From NCBI RefSeq assembly GCF_000208745.1, contig NC_030852.1, positions 29,223,801-29,287,800 of the forward strand: a stretch of 64,000 nt of DNA, read 5' to 3'. The translations under genes were made by a program, and so were the position numbers. Of this stretch, positions 9,635-23,114 are shown piece after piece. The stretch is from Theobroma cacao (taxonomy: Eukaryota > Streptophyta > Magnoliopsida > Malvales > Malvaceae). Within the stretch, counting starts at the first letter, position 1. Every line of letters starts with the position of its first letter. The notes beneath the pieces are model-generated. The model ran no database searches, was not told the DNA's origin, and worked only from the letters and a program-made list of their open reading frames with translations.

Positions 9635-12600
9635 TTAGCATTCATTTTGATGAGCCTGTGTTCTTTTTTGTGGCTTTTGATGGCTCCTTGGGAACAGTAA
9701 GTCATTAAGCTGTCTCTCAGCACTATACTCTGAAGTGGCCTGCAAAGGGCAATTCAATTCAAACAAAGGAGGAAAGGTTATAAGTTATGGTTCGTATGGA
9801 AACTCAACTGAAAGCACTGCTGGCCTATTGCACATCAATGATTATCTAAAAGAAGAAGAAGAAAAGGGCGCATCAGATGTTGTAAAAGTAAAAGCAAGGA
9901 ACATGAAAATGACATACCCGGGTATTAAATGCAAATCTTAAGGTTTGGATTTGGGGGCCACAGCAAACTCTCAAGTCAAATCCAAGGGAATCTATACCGA
10001 TAATAGCTACCTCCTACAATGAATTGCAAAGAAACTGAATCAGCATAAAAAAATCCACAAAAAAGATTAACTAAGAATCGATTCTAGTGATAAATATCAA
10101 AGCAAGACAGGTTTCACATGGGGTATAATCTTGCCTTTCAACTTAGATGGTGATGGACGGGTAATAGGGGTATGCTAAGGCAATGGCTCTTTATAGTCCA
10201 GGTCCTCCAAGAGAGTCCAAGCTCTTTTATTTAAGAAACCATGCTAGACTAGTATGTTTTAGATCGTTAGAAATGGTACACAGAACTTAGAGGAGACTTA
10301 GCAAAGCATAGTCAAATAGAATGGCTGTAGTTCAACATCCAGATAGCAGACCTTCATACATCCAATTGATTTCATAACCTTTACTTTCTTGTTTTTTACC
10401 TCCACTTGGATGCTCTTGCATCTCCAACAGAGTGATTTGAGCGCTTGTGTGGTCTTCTCTCCACCAGCTTTCAGGCAAGATATAATTTTGGCAGCTGACT
10501 GTGCAATAGCATCAGGTTGAGCTTGCTTGAAGTCTTCTAATTCAACAACTGTCTAGACCAGCAGAACAAATCAATTATCTTCCTGAAATCTTGTATGGAG
10601 GAAAAAAGGCCAAAATGAAAAACTAGAAAAAGAGACGAGCGCCGGGGGGGGGGCGCGGTGAGCCTCACTAGCAATAGCAAATGACAAATTGAAAAAACAT
10701 CTCAGCTGTCACATAGTAGTTGACGCAACAGGTGATATGAACATAATAGGTTGTATCATAGAAAAACCTTTAATATTGCCAAAAAGGCAATAGGCATACA
10801 CCATCTTATCTAATTTTTTTGTGGCAAAATCCAGGACTTAGTAGTACTCAATTATTCCATTTAATAATCTATGATGCAATGATACATATGGAGACCATCT
10901 ACTTACAAAAGAATGTCTCTTAAGTAACAGCAACAAACAATGCATATCAAATCAGCAACTTGATTATTGTAGCTGAGAAGTGAGAACTAATCCAGCATTT
11001 AAGACCATATCTCAAGCACATAAAAAATACATATCCACATGTTAATGAAACCAACTTTATAGGAAAAAACCGAAGAAAACCAGCGAACATGAAAGCCTTT
11101 TACAAACCTGATGTCCATGCGCCGTAATTAGCTGAATTTTAACTATCTCCAACTTGTAAAATGAAGACCCATTTATTGAGATTTCCTTTTTCTCTGGTTC
11201 TTCTGATATTGTTGAACTATCTCCTGACCAGCCTAATTCATTACTCTGACCATTAATTATGCCAAGATCTTCCAATTTGTCTTCCACAACTTTCTCAACC
11301 TGACTTGTATCAGAACTACGGGACTGATTGCTAGACATATGCTTCTGAATTTCAGAATGTTCTTCAACAAAGGCAGGCCTTATAAGGCCTTGGATAGCTA
11401 AACCATCCGATGGTTGCTCCATCCAGTCTATAGGGTCATCTGAAGCAACCTATACAACAGAATAAAGATAAAAACAATTGAGAAGATGTCCTTGAAATGT
11501 TAACCATGCATGACAGATATTTCTTGTAAAATAAGACGCTACAAGGGGGCATATTAATTAAAATCAAGCTTAATACATGCTAGTAAATGCTATATTGCTA
11601 TAACCCATAAACATGGATTTTATTTCATGTCATCTTCATAGCAGTGCTTCCACATTATTTTTCCTTTAGTATCAAACATATAGTGCCACTACCTCAGTCA
11701 ACTTTTTGGCAAAATACATTGGATGGGAGGATCGCATAGTCTCCAATTTTGCCCAGTCTCCAAGTGTTTCATCAGAGTCATCTTGATCATCTTCATCCTC
11801 AAGAGCAGCAACCCACTCCTACAAATGATAAATTAATATACTCAGTAGACAGCCTTTCAAAAAAAAAAAATATACATAGTAGACAGGAATCGATAGCTAC
11901 AACATCTATGCATGAAAATCTAAATTCACACTTAAGTTGAATTTGAAAGGTAAAGGGAAATGAGTCAAACCTCATCATAATCTTCTTCTTCAGCATGATC
12001 ATCCTCATCCTCATCTACATCTTCAACATCACTATCTTCATCTTCAATTTCCTCAATCCCAAAATCAATATCTGATGGACCTGATAACTCGATTTCCTTC
12101 ATTATTTCCGTTGTGTCAAAGCCTATAATGACTTGCTGCATAACATGAACTGAGTAAGCTTTCAGAACAGCAGCAACAAAGAAGACTCATAGTTGACCTT
12201 TTGTCACATGCAACAGTGACTGAAGATCAATATCCATAAAATAATCCAAATTTGCACGAAATGAAGCACATTTTTCGGATTAGAATGATGCTTTCATTAT
12301 CATGTTAAATCAATAATATCAAACACCATACTCAACACATATTTTACAAAAAAATTAGTTATGAATGCATTACATGGACAAACAAGATTAATGTCAATTT
12401 GCAAAAGTCAAAACTGTCTGCAAGATGTAAGTATCATCATGAGACTACATGCAGGTGTTTCTGGTGTGGGCAAGTAATGCATTGCCAAGTTTATCAGAAA
12501 GAAAATGTTGCATACCACAAAGTTATTTTCCAAAGTAAGACTTTGCATTATATCTTCATCACTTTTCACTTGAAAGTATACATCTGCAATACATCAGAGC

Positions 12601-13959
12601 ACATCAACTTCAATTCAATGATGACGCTATCAAGCCCAAATTGCAAAAATGGGAATGATTGACTTACTTCCATGTTCATCAGTTACATAAGGCAAGTCTG
12701 GCCACATAATATTTTCATGAACTTCATCATTAATTATCCCCGTAAACATCAGTGTTGCTTTACTATTCACCTGAAAATGACACACTACAGCCAACATTAG
12801 CCAAACAAACTGAATGAAAGCGGGAAGCAGAAGCATAAGAGTACATCTTCCAAATGTTAACCAAAACAAAAATGAATCAAAAGACATCTATTTCCCTTCT
12901 ATTCAAGCATAAGCACACACAAGCAATACTATATACTAACATATTAATTACATTAAAAGCCATTCCTCTGAAATTTGATTCCCTAATCAACATTTAATGC
13001 AATATACCTTGATGATGGTCCTAGTTGTTTCTGCAGCAGAAAGTATAGCATCATTGCTATTTTTAGATGTTGCCTCACCAATATCCTCAAATGGATGGTA
13101 ATGTGGCCTTCTGTTCTGCTTGGTAGGATCAGATGCAGAACCTAAATGCTCTGCTGTTGCTCGAATCTTATTCTTTATGAGAGTCCTTCTCAAAAGAGAA
13201 CCACTGTTTATTCTTCGAAATCTATCCCTGCAAATCACTCTTAACATTCATAACTACTCTTCTTAATATCCACAAACATTTTGGAAGATGCACAGAAAAT
13301 GAAAAATGCAAAGAAAAAACACTGATTTCTTCCCATTTTAGGATTAAAACTTAATCAAGTTATGATATTTACAGATTATGCGCCGTTCCACCATTTCCAT
13401 TCTTTTGAAGACTAAAAGTGTATTGTTTTGGACAACATATTAAAAATCACAGCAATTATTGAGATTTCTAGTACTCTTCAAAACCTTTAGCAAAATGTGC
13501 TATTGACTTCGCTAACAAGTGCTCAAAAAGAAAATAAAATAAAATAAATTAAACTCATTACCACGTTAGGTCGAAGCCGCCACGGCGAAACAGCCGGCGG
13601 GAGGTGACGTGGCAACAAGTAACCTCATCGGAGCTGCACGTAGGACGATAATCTACTACAACAGTACATGAACAAGTTAAGCAAAAAGGTTAAGTCTCTG
13701 TTTGGCTGCTGAGAGAATGCAAGAAAGTTTCAAAATAACACATCGAGTCGTTCGTTGCAGCTCAGTATAGCTGCCTCAGTAACTGAAGTCAGCTTTTAAG
13801 AAGCCGAAAATTGCATAAAAAAATTATGATTTTCGAAAAGGTAATTAAAAAAGGAGAAGGATAGGTGGGGCAGTTACGGTGTAAGGCGGAGGAGGAACAG
13901 AAGTTTGCACCGGCAGGGAATCGAACGGCCAAAGCTGATTCAATCCTCATCATCATCAT
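9635..13959 (-). CDS. At3g49140-like protein, predicted split-barrel/DUF2470 type, 11 exons
   Basis: Exons in transcript order: 13878-13959, 13562-13655, 13008-13227, 12668-12770, 12516-12583, 11971-12135, 11693-11818, 11108-11449, 10400-10552, 9918-10013, 9635-9739, giving 517 aa with all phases closing. The N-terminus (MMMRIESALAVRFPAG) looks like a plastid transit peptide. YHPFEDIGE and AETTRTIIKVNSKATL (about residues 105-135) recall the start of an FMN-type split barrel; a long acidic stretch (EDEDSDVEDVDEDEDD) follows; GIDSLGFDLRVCCG lies near the C-terminus. I recognise the family as that of Arabidopsis At3g49140, often labelled a PPR protein, but I see no 35-residue PPR repeats. The arrangement resembles the glutamyl-tRNA-reductase-binding protein family, which would suggest a plastid regulatory role; that is inference. 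The junction of exons 1 and 2 is the least secure. Confidence 0.85.
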
Positions 13960-14520
13960 AATTTAAAAAAGTTATTTCGGTGGGTGTTTGTTTCTCACAA
14001 CGGAAATACGAGTGCGAGATCTTTGTGATGCACAAGCGCCCTTTCTCATCGAAGAGCTAACGTAAGAAGATGAGGTAGAAGGGTGGAGATCCTCTACGGC
14101 GAATGAGATTTTGTATTTTCTACAGTCGTACACGTGGAAAAATGTGAATGGATGTAATAATGTTATGCGGGAATAAAAGGACAAACAAGACCCCAAGAAA
14201 CGGAATGACGCCTTTCTTTAGTTGTTCGGGACAACGGGAAAATCAGAAGGAAAAAAAAAAATCTTCTATCTATGCGGAGAAGCAGTCTCTCGGGCCTCAA
14301 ACGTTGAAATTCGCTGTCTCTTAAGACTCTCAAACCGGTAAGCCTCTGTCAGTTTCTCTCTCTCCGTCTTTGCATTTGGTTGCTGAGAAAATGCCGGAGT
14401 AGATAAGTTTAAGCATTTTTAGCTTTCAAAGCAAGAAAATTGCTGTCTTAATGCTAACTCATGCTACAAAAAGTATATCAAAAGCTCTTTTTTCTTCCCT
14501 GTTTTTTGCTTTATGTCAGG
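13960..14520. promoter_or_regulatory. Bidirectional promoter region with a 5' UTR intron
   Basis: Start codons of the At3g49140-like gene (-) and the EMB1417-like gene (+) lie 561 bp apart, head to head. On the plus side GGTAAGCC at 14337 and a pyrimidine-rich tract ending ATGTCAGG at 14520 bracket a likely leader intron, 14338-14519, so the transcription start is probably near 14250-14300. The minus-strand frame at 13972-14196 is not supported as an upstream exon. No TATA box stands out. Confidence 0.55.
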
Positions 14521-16333
14521 ATGCTTTGTTGTAGATATGCTTTGCCACTTATTACTAAAACAACCGGGAGCCCAAGGAATACGGTGGTATGTTTCCAAGT
14601 GAAATTTCAGCATTGTTTAAATTTTGCTCCTTTTGAACGCTAAAGAGGGAAGGAAAAGAATGAAGGTTAAAAATTTATGATGAAATTATTTTTTTTCCTT
14701 GTTTTATATGTTCTTTTTAATGAATTAGTGATTCTCAATGATTTTCAGGTATGCGCTGCAAAAGGTCCAAGACCAAGATATCCTCGGGTATGGAAATCAA
14801 GGAGGAGAATTGGGACTGTTTCAAAATCAGCAAAGCTTGTTAGTTGTGTAAGCTCTTCTTCTTTTGCCACCTGATTTTTTTGTATGTTGCCCTTTTTGAT
14901 TGATTTGGTTGGTTAAGCTGATTTTGCATGGTAGAATGAACATGGTATGAAATAATTGACGGACAGGAATTTGATTCTTTTTATAGCAATCTTGAGATAG
15001 GCTATGCTTATGTAGGTAAAGGAATTGTCAAATGTCAAGGAGGAAGTTTACGGGGCACTTGACTCCTTTATTGCATGGGAACTAGAGTTCCCTCTAATTA
15101 CGGTGAAGAAAGCATTGAAGATCCTTCAGAATGAACAAGAATGGAAGAGAATAATTCAGGTAACCATCTGCCCTTTCATATTCTTTTTTTTCTTCATTCT
15201 TATCCTTTCGTTGTTTACTATATAAAATAGAGCTAAGTCTAGGTAAGTACACTTTGGTTTGTAGGTGGTAAAGTGGATGTTAAGCAAAGGTCAAGGAAGA
15301 ACGATGGGAACCTATTTCACCTTACTGAATGCTTTAGCAGAGGATGGGAGACTTGATGAGGCTGAAGAGCTGTGGGCAAAACTCTTTTCTGATAATTTAG
15401 AAAGTACTCCGCGTATTTTCTTTGATAAAATGATTTCTATTTACTATCACAAGGGCATGCATGATAAGATGTTTGAGGTATTGTAATGTCATCTCATTGA
15501 AGACTCTTATTTCAATGGTGTGCTTTATTATGCTTTGATTCAGTGTATAGGTTAGGCATTTCTCTTTTATCATTCAATGATTTCTCCAAGTAAGCAATTT
15601 ACTGCATCTAATTCCCATCCCACGTCTGATTTAACTCCCTTAAAAATTCAACATGCATAAGTATAGATGGTTACTGAAAATGAGGTGGTATGAGGGCCCT
15701 TAGCATGGAAACCCTAGTAGTCCAGTAATTTTAAATCTGACTCCTCTTCCAGTTTTTGGTACTTCTTGGTTGGTGTGGCTATAGAGCAGTGCATCAAGTG
15801 AATCCTCTTGTTTTTACATCTTCTAGTGACCTAATATGATAATCAATTTGATTCTTAGGTACTAATTAATTATATATTTGTACTCCTATGTAATTTCTGA
15901 ACTATTGTAGCAATTTTTAGGTCATTTACATATGTTATGCACCTGTCAGTATTTTGTGTGATGCATAATGTAAACCTCTCTACTTCCCACTAATATAACT
16001 TGTAGCATACTGTTGTAGGTATTTGCTGACATGGAAGAGCTTGGTGTCAAACCCAGTGTTTCTGTTGTTTCAATGGTTGGAAATGTCTTCCAACAGTTGG
16101 GAATGTTGGACAAGTACGACAAATTAAATAAGAAATATCCACCACCAAAATGGGAATATCGATACATCAAAGGAAAGCGTGTTAAAATCAAAGTAAAGCA
16201 GCTAGAGGAATTTGATAAAATTGCCAAAGGTGTCACTGAAGATAAGGAAACTGACGAGAATGTGAGTGTATTGCATGAGGAAGCCGAAGCAAGTTCTGAT
16301 TTATTCACTACTGAACCGAACATATCTTCTTGA
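14521..16333 (+). CDS. EMB1417: Short PPR protein, EMB1417/At4g21190-like, 5 coding exons
   Basis: Exons 14521-14586, 14749-14847, 15016-15159, 15265-15477, 16019-16333 encode 278 aa. Recognisable blocks are [20 protein letters not shown] near the N-terminus, [20 protein letters not shown] in the middle, and the PPR-like helix pair around [20 protein letters not shown]. About three degenerate P-type PPR motifs span roughly residues 95-200; the C-terminus is charged and variable. P-class PPR proteins bind organelle RNA and affect its processing or stability. The Arabidopsis relative is listed as embryo-defective and predicted to be plastid-targeted. The first ATG after the leader-intron acceptor was used as the start; an ATG at 14461 lies inside that intron. 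The homology is strong; the RNA target is unknown. Confidence 0.9.
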
Positions 16334-17272
16334 TTGATCAATAGTATGACATCTAGCACCGCGGGTGGCCTTGACAGTGAGATGCAATATGTTCAATCTT
16401 GGGAGCAAGGGAAAGAAGGCTGTACGAGAAGAACAAACAATCCTTCTTCATGTCATGTTATATTGTATCGGAACTCTCATTACTGTGCTAGTTTAGCACT
16501 GGGTTTAATGAAAACATAAGCAAGCTGTGGGGTGGTAAGAATTGTTTCTTCCTTTTCTCATGTGGACAGTTGAAAAAATATTTGACTAGTTGATCGTTGA
16601 TATGGATACCACCTTTTGTATATCAAATTAAAGTGTAAAGAAGAGTGCTGAATGGCTCTGGTTTCCTTGGAACAGATTTATTTAAAGGGTGAGTTAGAGA
16701 TTACTGTAATGAGTGCAGAGTTTATTCAAGCCAAGTGCTTTAAAAGGAGGCAAATTCAAGGGTAAATAAAGCTTATGATAAGGGTGTCATAGCTTCCGGG
16801 GAGAAAGATATTTCGCCATTGCATGACTAGCGATTATTTTATGACTAACTTTACCATCCCAAGGGATGATAGGATGTCCATTATTTCTCTGTTTTATTAT
16901 CTTCTTTTCCCTACATCGCACAGCTGCTAATAGGGGAAGGATGTGCTAGAGACTGAGGTCTTCAATGCTGCATTATTATTGTGACATACAAGTAGTAAAG
17001 CCTTCGTCATGCCCACCAATACCAACGCTATTAATTGGAATAAAACAGAATCTAGGCATGAGAAAAGAACCATGTTAGCCATTTGGAACGAAAAATTGTA
17101 CTAGACAGGCTGAAATGGGTTAACCCCACACGTCTATAGTATCAAAACTCTGAATCTCTGCCAATTAATTAGCAAATATTGATATCTATCCTTGTGGCCA
17201 ATTTAAAGTACGAAAAGAAAATGTGAAAAAAAAAGGGCTTATTAGTGTAAATGATAAATGGAATTATTTGTT
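16334..17272. other. Intergenic, convergent 3' flanks
   Basis: No gene is visible. The stretch lies between the stop codons of the EMB1417-like gene (+) and ERDJ2 (-) and should carry both 3' UTRs. A frame at 16334-16519 directly after the stop has no support. Confidence 0.6.
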
Positions 17273-20200
17273 TCATTCCTCATCTGTGCCTGAACCTTCA
17301 GAGCTTGAGCCTTTTTGATTCACCGTGCCATTAGCTGCAGGGCCCTTCTTTTTTGTATCCTTCTCATCTTCCTCATCTTCACTGTACTCACTCTCATAAT
17401 CATCATACTCCTCTTCATTCTCCTCTTCCTCTTCAACTCCATCCTCCACAAGCAGTCCTTCTTCTGATACATGACCACTGCGGGTGCCAGCTCGAGTTCT
17501 TTTGAGGATTTTAACCTTCAAGTTTGTCTTTTTATCACAACCTATCCAGGAGTCACACAAACAGTAACAAGTCAAATTGTAATTTCCTTCCGTTGGGGCC
17601 GGGAATTTGCCCATCACCAATCTGGAGCCACCTCGCACCTTCTCTACAGCTCTTTTAACTGCTTCACTTGTCTCCTTAACGCTTGCTCCTGAAACCTCCA
17701 TTGCCTCCTGAATTGTTTTTGAAGCAGTTGTTATGGCTGCAGCTTCATCCATGAAGCTCACCTTTTGGGAAAACCACACATTGTTTGAGACACCATCAGC
17801 AAGCAAAAACCAGAAATTTTCTTCCTTGTGAAATGGGAAATTGGGGGCATGGGGGAGAGCACCAATCAAGCCACTACCACGCTTGAGTGTTATCCAAGCT
17901 TGAACTGTTACAATGTCAGCCTCTTGTATGCCCTCTTCTCCCTCAGTCTCACATGTAACTTCAACCGTTAAGGAAGGCATCATTTCCAATACCATCTCAA
18001 CATCTTGTACTTCAGCAGAAGAAAATCCAGCTGCTTGAGTTAGAAGTTCAGCACGATCCTCCACAGTCATGTCTCGAAGCTCTTGAAATGTTCTCACCTT
18101 CTGCAATGGTAGAATCAAGAATTGTTAACCATGAGATCAAAGGGAAATAACCAAAATCAAATATGTAAATAAATTAGGGTTGGGGTATAAAACAGAAAAA
18201 GAAAACCTCAAAGAACTGCCTCTATTTTGTTCAAACAGATACTCCCTGCTTTCGTCTAATTAAAGAAAAAAGTCAGAAAATTCTTTTACACCAGTCAAAA
18301 GCTGTTTTTTTTAGGGGCCGGGCAGATAAACTTCTCGAAGTAATCTAAGTTTTAGCAAACAAGTAAGAGTGTTTCTCTTCGTGCTGCAAACCAAGTTAGG
18401 AATATATCAGCAAATCAAGAGCGCTACTTGTTAGATTGAGAAGATTTTATCAAAATTTTGGGCTATATCCTCCCAAGTCCAACATGTATTTAACAGCTCA
18501 ACCATAGAGAAATAACTGCACGAAAACTGTTTAACAATAAATTTCATACATAGACCACCATGGAGATCTAGCTCCTTCATTGACAGCTATAGGAGAAGTG
18601 TTAAACAGTAGCATTCTTGCTAACATTTGTCACTTACCTTGCGGGCTATCTTTTTGATAACAACCTCACTAAAATGTGGCAGCTGCAAGAAAGACGCAAT
18701 TCCTTCACTAGATCCTCCAGTTGTCTTTCTTGCACTGAGTGGAACAGCCTGCATTACATCAACAAGAATAAACAACACCAAGCATTAATATGGACTAAAG
18801 ACAGGGCATTTGCAGCATATTGACAACTGTCACTAGAAAAGATGGGGAAAGGCAGAAAAGGAAACAACCAAAACTTCAAAAACACTTTGGATTTATTTCC
18901 AACTAGGTACTCATAAATTAATTTTAAATGAGTAAGTATATTAAAAACATTAAAAGCTACAATTTTATTGGGGTTATCCCAAGAAAATTAAGAGGAATTG
19001 AGGAAGATGGTGCAAATGGTTGTTCAAAGCAAAGGCAGGGTGGACATACATTGACCAATTTTAATTATTTCAAAAATAGTTTAAAGTTATATGCAGTGTT
19101 CATAATCTTAACATAAATAATAATCCATAGATAACTGGCTTATGCATATAAATCAAAAACATAGAAACGACAATACAATGAGCAGCAGCTAATTTTCCCA
19201 AATAAGCACCTGAATAATACATTGAGAAAGCTCAACAACTCCTATAGCTGGCCTCAGCCAACCATGACCCTGGGCAGTTCGTGGTACAACTGCCATCTGC
19301 AATAGAGGATACAGAATTAATAACAGAAATTGCAAATGAAATGATGCACGTATTGAGAGCTTCTAAACAGAGAAACGAGCACAATGTAGAAGAAAATGAG
19401 CTAGCAGGTTAAAGCATGACAACATGGAAGTTATGGGCAATCTTCTGTAAGCCCATTTTTATCTTTCATACAAATCTCAAACTTAAATTTGATTGCTGTA
19501 GCCCTATATTCTTGCAGTAGTTTTTCATTTAGCTTCTTATACATTTGTCTCTAATTTGATTCTATCATCCACTCCAGGATCTTTTCCCTCATCTGACTCT
19601 CTTTCTTGGTTTATTTTTGAAAACTTCATCACATGTCCTACATATCTAAAACTCCTATAAAATGCATAAGGATGGTTTCAACCTTTCAAATGACAATGGC
19701 ATGTTGTGCATGTAACCATGCATGAATTTCATTCAAATTATTTAATTAAAGAGAGGTGGTTTACATGAGCCACATTACCAAGCAATCTTATATTTTCTTA
19801 TCCTGAAGTACTAAGGAAATGTCAGTAAATTCACATGACTTCCACCCATAAAGAGGGTTTTGAAAACATATTAACTAGATGAAGCATGAATGGCTTCTTT
19901 ACCTTTTCACTTAAGGTCTGCAAAAAAAAAAAATCCTAAAGTATAAAAGTATAAAACAGGTCACAAGATATGCTGTGAAATGGTAACAAGACCAGTCCTA
20001 GAAGTCTACTCGAAGATGACAGACAGGTGCAGATATGACCTTCAATAATTCTTCAAGGAGGCGAGGTGCAAGTTCTAGCATGCGCCTGAAATCACCAAGC
20101 AGAGCTGGAGATAAGGCTGCTGATTCACGGGTTAATTGTGCCTGAATCAACAACTCTGTCTGGATACAAAATGACACAAGCAATCATAAGAATTCCATTC

Positions 20201-22279
20201 AGAAACAGAAAAAGGATACATTCCAATTTCTCAGTACAGATAAATCTCAGTGCATAAATTACCTTTACTATAGCTGGATGCTGCTTCCAGAATTTAGCCT
20301 GCTCTTGCTTAATGTTCTTAAGGTCCAGATTCAACTCACTCCTGACTGACATAAAAAGCTTCTGGAGAGGTTCATCATCAGTCCTACGAACTGGAATTTC
20401 CACGTATTCAGCAGCCTTAGTAAAGACATCCATAACTTTGCTGTAAAACCAGGATACAGGTTGAGATTAACAAAATAAATCAAATCATTTTGCACAAAAT
20501 AATGCAAACAACTCCAGAAATCTATGAAGTTTGGGAATTAAAAAAAAATTGTGATTTGATTAGACATCAAGAAAGGTTCAAAACTATAAATATCAGATTC
20601 CGCAGAACACTAGAATCAAGGAGTTCAGTAATCTGGGCGATGGAACCCCATACATCATTTCCTTTAACCCCCAAATATGCCAATAACTTCACGAGCTCAA
20701 GGTAAGACATGGTTATCCATGTATGATGCAATATAAAAGCCTCGTTAATGCAAGCGCATATGTGATTACACATTAAGGATTGGCCAAAAAGAAACACAAC
20801 ATGAAGGAAAGAGGAGGCCCATTATTTCCTACTTATAGCCCCCAACCCCAAGAAAAGGAACCTCCAAAAAGAAAAAAGCTCTTGCTCTCATGGCTAATAT
20901 TAACTGCATGCCTTTTTAATTACCACCATAGATGGAGTGCATGTACATCTAATACTAATTGATTCAAAATTGGATTTGATAATTAGCGATCATAAACTTT
21001 TTTTTTTTTTGTATGAGACAAGTACCTTGGGGCCAATGAAGGTTTCATTAAGTAATAGTAAGTGGATAGGGTTTGATGCATCACATAGTTTCCAGTATAC
21101 TTTGACGATCTTGAGAGATATATAACAGCTATCACCAATGGCAAAAGAATGCAAACACCAACAATCCAGAGTAAAAGTATGCCACCAGATGCCCCATCTA
21201 TGTCCAGAAGGAACTGAGGAAGGGCAATGCCCATTTGAAAGCCCTGCATCAAAAAGATATGGCATTAGTCTTAATTAGGGTTAATTATATAATTAGCATT
21301 AAAATAAATTACTGCTAATTCTAAAGATAAAAGATCAATTACTTGTCTTCCATCTGGATGACCATATTTCTCATAATTTTCACGGGATATTGGGTCCGTG
21401 AGAGCCTGATAAGCCTTAACTATGTACTCCACAAAATGCTTGTGAGCCGCTGAAATATAAAGATAAATGCAATTATCAGTAAGTAAAAGTTATCATTCAA
21501 ATGCCTCACTTTTCTTGCTAATGTACAGGTTATATATGGAATTTCATACGACCGAATAACTAAAACACCTTCAACCTGGATCTGGGTTTTTATCTGGATG
21601 GTATAAAATAGAAAGCCTCCTATATGCCTTCCTTATTTCAGCATCTGAAGCTCCAGGCTCCAATCCAAGTATACTGTAAGGCTCAAACACTTGAATCTGA
21701 ACAAAGAAACAGAATACTTCACTTAGCGTAACTCATAACAGAGCTTCTAGAACATACGCATCACAATAACTTAAACTGAATGATAAAAGTAGCACCAGAA
21801 GATGCAACAATTCTAACAGTGGAAATAACAGTCAAAGAATCTCATATAAGATTCATACTCTAACTAAATGAATTTACCTCCCCGCTCATGTTTTTAATGT
21901 AATAAACCAGGAATATCATGATGATCCAGAGCAGCACCAGAGTCAGGTTACTACATGTTGAGAAGTTTGAGATCTGCAAGTACAAATCAATACCTTCCAG
22001 ATATGAAAACACAACTCAATGCCAACAAAATACTTAAACTCCTCACAAACTGAACATTGAAGAGCAAACTAAAGGGGCAACAATATGACTTACCCGCTTA
22101 AATATGGATTTGCGGTACTTCCCTGAACGAGAACAATCTGCACACTGGCAATGAATGACCTTTGTTTTCCTGGATGCTGCTCGGCACAACTTCATTACGG
22201 TATAAGGCACTAAAGGCAGTGCCATTATTGTTAAAATGAAAATGGGAAACAACGCACTATTCTCTTCTGAAGCAGCCAT
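17273..22279 (-). CDS. ERDJ2A: ER translocon J-protein ERDJ2 (SEC63 homolog), 10 coding exons
   Basis: Exons in transcript order: 22094-22279, 21878-21973, 21576-21696, 21343-21449, 21026-21243, 20263-20440, 20040-20159, 19210-19296, 18638-18748, 17273-18100, giving 683 aa (Arabidopsis ERDJ2A about 687). SEC63 proteins sit in the ER membrane with SEC61, and their lumenal J-domain recruits BiP for protein translocation. Seen here: membrane segments near residues 10-30, 72-90 and 190-212; a J-domain at about 99-165 with the HPD signature in YHPDKNPDP (127-129); a Sec63/Brl domain from about 250 to 600; and a Glu/Asp-rich tail (about 610-683), the usual SEC62/SEC61-contacting cytosolic end. A leader intron probably precedes the ATG, since GGTAGAAGG just upstream follows an AG acceptor. 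A is chosen over B from memory and is uncertain. Confidence 0.93.
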
Positions 22280-23109
22280 GGCGACCTTCTACCTTAAACA
22301 AATTTTAATCAGTTATTGCACAAGTAAAAACAAGCAACTCTAAAAGAATATACAGTTTTATTCACCGCAACAAAAAACGAGACGATGATTAATTTTAAAT
22401 AAAAGTATTGCCAAGACGCTTAAAACACACATAAATATTCACTAAGGTCAATCTATTTTAATGTCATAGAACCAGGCAGGTCCTCGTTCTATCTAAGAGG
22501 GGAAAATTGAAAAACCCTAACTATCAACGGAAACAACTGGTAGGTAAGAAATGAAACCAAAGGAGTATAGCTGTTTGCAAGCAAAAGTCGATCAGCTGCA
22601 ATTACCTCAATATTGCAATAAGAAACCAGAAAAGAAAAACACTAAAAAAACCCAAAATCTGAAATTGGAACGAAATTTTGAGGAAGTTGGCTACAATCCG
22701 GATAAAAAATCTGGCTGCGATTGAAAACTCGTGGTTATTCAACATTCAGAAACATAGGAATTCAACATATCTGCATAAATTCAAAAGAAAAATGAAAGGG
22801 AAAAAGGAAATTAGGCAACCTGGGAAAAGAAAATTCAGATCGCGATCTGCTTCAGAGACGACTTTGGGTACGATGGCGCCAAGCTGAGCAATAAAAAAAG
22901 TAATGAAATTTGAGAGAGAGAGAGAGAGAAGGGTGTTATCTTGGGTTTTGAATGGCTTTTAGATCCGAAAACGTAAACAGAAGGTTATGGTATGGTTGTT
23001 CCATTATAGCCTTAAGATAATTCATTATCGGGAGGTTATAATTGTCATATTAGTCGTTTGTATGGAGAAGCAGTTCTAATTTTTTTTTCAATTTTTTATT
23101 CTTTATTTC
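22280..23109 (-). promoter_or_regulatory. ERDJ2 leader, leader intron and promoter
   Basis: Upstream of the ERDJ2 ATG, a minus-strand acceptor near 22292 and a candidate donor near 22818 suggest a 5' UTR intron of about 0.5 kb. It contains a telo-box-like AAACCCTAA at 22512-22520. Such boxes are common in housekeeping gene leaders. The rest is probably core promoter, grading into AT-rich DNA from 23000. Confidence 0.45.
22912..22930. repeat. (GA)n microsatellite
   Basis: A run of about nine GA units ends at 22930. On the ERDJ2 strand it is a CT tract near the expected transcription start, a position typical of plant Y-patch or pyrimidine-rich core promoters. Confidence 0.8.
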
Positions 23110-23114
23110 TATAT

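Noticed and set aside
13972..14196. Minus-strand 74-codon frame as first exon of the At3g49140-like gene
   Set aside because: It ends in a stop upstream of the better start at 13959, has no donor leading in phase to the next exon, and resembles no N-terminus of the family.
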